Source: Chloroflexota bacterium (GTDB taxonomy: Bacteria; Chloroflexota; Anaerolineae; Aggregatilineales; Phototrophicaceae). From it: 6,201 bases of DNA. The notes beneath the pieces are model-generated. The model saw only the letters and a program-made list of their open reading frames with translations, was not told the DNA's origin and ran no database searches. Below are positions 5,752-6,201 of the stretch, in pieces. Each line of letters opens with the position of its first letter. The stretch's first letter is position 1. The DNA is taken from assembly GCA_003242205.1 (NCBI GenBank), contig QGUR01000274.1:1-6201 (forward strand), written 5' to 3'. The translations under genes were made by a program, and so were the position numbers.

Positions 5752-5991
5752 CTAATTCAGTAGAAGCGAGCTGAGTAGATGATACGGTTTGGAGGGGACG
5801 CCGGGCTGCTTTACGCTTGCTCGCGTTCGGGTTCCGGAATTGGTATTCCCAGTTCCAGAGCGGTTGTCAGCGATGTAATGACTGCCTGTCGCCTGCCTAA
5901 GCTCAAATCCGTAATCTTCCAATACCGGTCGCAATTCGTCGAGTGAAACATTTTTGGGATTTCGGCGAATGCGTTCCAGACGTTTGCTCAT
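5752..5991 (-). CDS. Small HicA-like protein, orphan toxin candidate with divergent C-terminus
   Basis: This 79-residue protein has an N-terminal half resembling HicA-type mRNA interferases: VSLDELRPVLEDYGFEL (15-31) gives the first helix and strand, and ATGSHYI (34-40) carries the catalytic-type His38. The C-terminal half is unusual, a Ser/Thr/Gly/Asn-rich stretch (ADNRSGTGNTNSGT) instead of the expected strand. The end, PGVPSKPYHLLSSLLLN, can still be aligned loosely with the final HicA helix (KP..L..LL). It may be divergent, frameshifted or decaying. The other two minus-strand frames hit stops within about 22 codons of GSHYI. The ATG has GAGGT 5 nt upstream (complement of 5997-6001). No HicB antitoxin is adjacent; the epimerase follows after 9 nt. 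GC of 5881-6000 is about 46 percent by count, lower than the P450 gene. Confidence 0.6.
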   Translation of the reverse strand: MSKRLERIRRNPKNVSLDELRPVLEDYGFELRQATGSHYIADNRSGTGNTNSGTRTRASVKQPGVPSKPYHLLSSLLLN

Positions 5992-6040
5992 ATTTTACCT
6001 CATGCGGATGTATTTTCCCGATCCCTTTCGGCCAGCAACT

Positions 6041-6068
6041 ATTTAACCTGAACACCGCTGGCTGTGAA
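6041..6068 (-). promoter_or_regulatory. Candidate promoter for the HicA-like/epimerase unit
   Basis: On the minus strand TTCACA (complement of 6063-6068, five of six) and TTAAAT (complement of 6041-6046, four of six) are 16 nt apart. Transcription would begin near 6034, leaving about 42 nt before the ATG at 5991. It faces away from the plus-strand promoter at 6111, so the region 5992-6144 is a divergent promoter region. The assignment rests on hexamer similarity only. Confidence 0.3.
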
Positions 6069-6087
6069 AGGCAACGGGCGCAGTTAC

Positions 6088-6116
6088 GTTACCTGCGTTC
6101 CGGCGTGCGCTATAAT
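6088..6116 (+). promoter_or_regulatory. Promoter with perfect TATAAT for the 3' partial gene
   Basis: A perfect -10 hexamer TATAAT lies at 6111-6116. The -35 region at 17-nt spacing is poor (GTTACC, 6088-6093, three of six). A GTTAC direct repeat (6083-6092) overlaps it, which could mark an activator site, though this is speculative. Transcription from near 6123 would leave about 22 nt before the ATG at 6145. Confidence 0.45.
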
Positions 6117-6144
6117 CAGACAGAGAAGTGTACAGAGGGAGGTC

Positions 6145-6201
6145 ATGGATCGAGGTCTTTTGGCCCCACATGCGCCGACCCTGCGCGCCATTATCGAGAG
6201 C
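6145..6201 (+). CDS. 5' end of an unidentified gene, truncated by the window
   Basis: Nineteen codons are visible, starting MDRGLLAPHAPTLRAIIES and continuing in frame past the window end. The start is supported by a strong purine-rich ribosome binding site, AGAGGGAGG (6134-6142), close to the ATG, and by the perfect TATAAT about 29 nt further upstream. The fragment is too short for family assignment. It is divergent from the HicA-like gene. Confidence 0.6.
   Translation, partial: MDRGLLAPHAPTLRAIIES

Noticed and set aside
1..6201. CRISPR array, tRNA or rRNA genes, insertion sequence or attachment site
   Set aside because: No regularly spaced repeats, tRNA-like cloverleaf, transposase or terminal inverted repeats were seen on either strand.

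Overview
The window looks like bacterial chromosome of moderately high GC, with dense genes, short intergenic gaps and mostly clear Shine-Dalgarno sequences. Nothing fixes the taxon. The mix of a Uma2 endonuclease, an orphan HicA-like protein, a methylmalonyl-CoA epimerase, a class II aldolase of the GTSHGAYKF type and a beta-propeller/MoaD-like pair reminds me of Chloroflexota or similar environmental lineages. That is recall of family distribution, not a search result.

Layout. (1) Positions 1-127 are a leader with a perfect TTGACA box and an imperfect palindrome that could be a TetR-type operator. It leads into a stand-alone cytochrome P450 (128-1492). (2) A TetR-family regulator (1578-2147) follows on the same strand. 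A class II fructose-bisphosphate aldolase (2162-3115) comes only 14 nt later, so these two are probably cotranscribed and perhaps read from the P450 promoter. (3) A new sigma70-like promoter (3171-3199) drives a two-gene unit: a cytoplasmic beta-propeller with seven Asp-box-like repeats (3237-4352), overlapping by ATGA with a 98-residue MoaD/ThiS-like beta-grasp protein ending in Gly-Gly (4349-4645). (4) A Uma2-family nuclease (4751-5332) follows a GC-rich hairpin and a possible extended -10 box. (5) On the minus strand, a small HicA-like protein (5991-5752) lies 9 nt upstream of methylmalonyl-CoA epimerase (5742-5323). The 3' end of the epimerase gene overlaps the 3' end of the Uma2 gene by 10 bp. 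(6) A divergent intergenic region carries a perfect TATAAT and a strong ribosome binding site for a plus-strand gene cut off by the window end (6145 onward).

How the genes may work together. The P450 and TetR genes look like a small regulated oxidation module. The aldolase and epimerase are core carbon-metabolism enzymes. The propeller/MoaD-like pair has the strongest claim to being an uncharacterised system: a translationally coupled, ubiquitin-like Gly-Gly protein and a propeller with no obvious substrate. No E1-like, molybdopterin or thiamine gene is visible beside them. I found no rRNA, tRNA, CRISPR array, insertion sequence or prophage signal.
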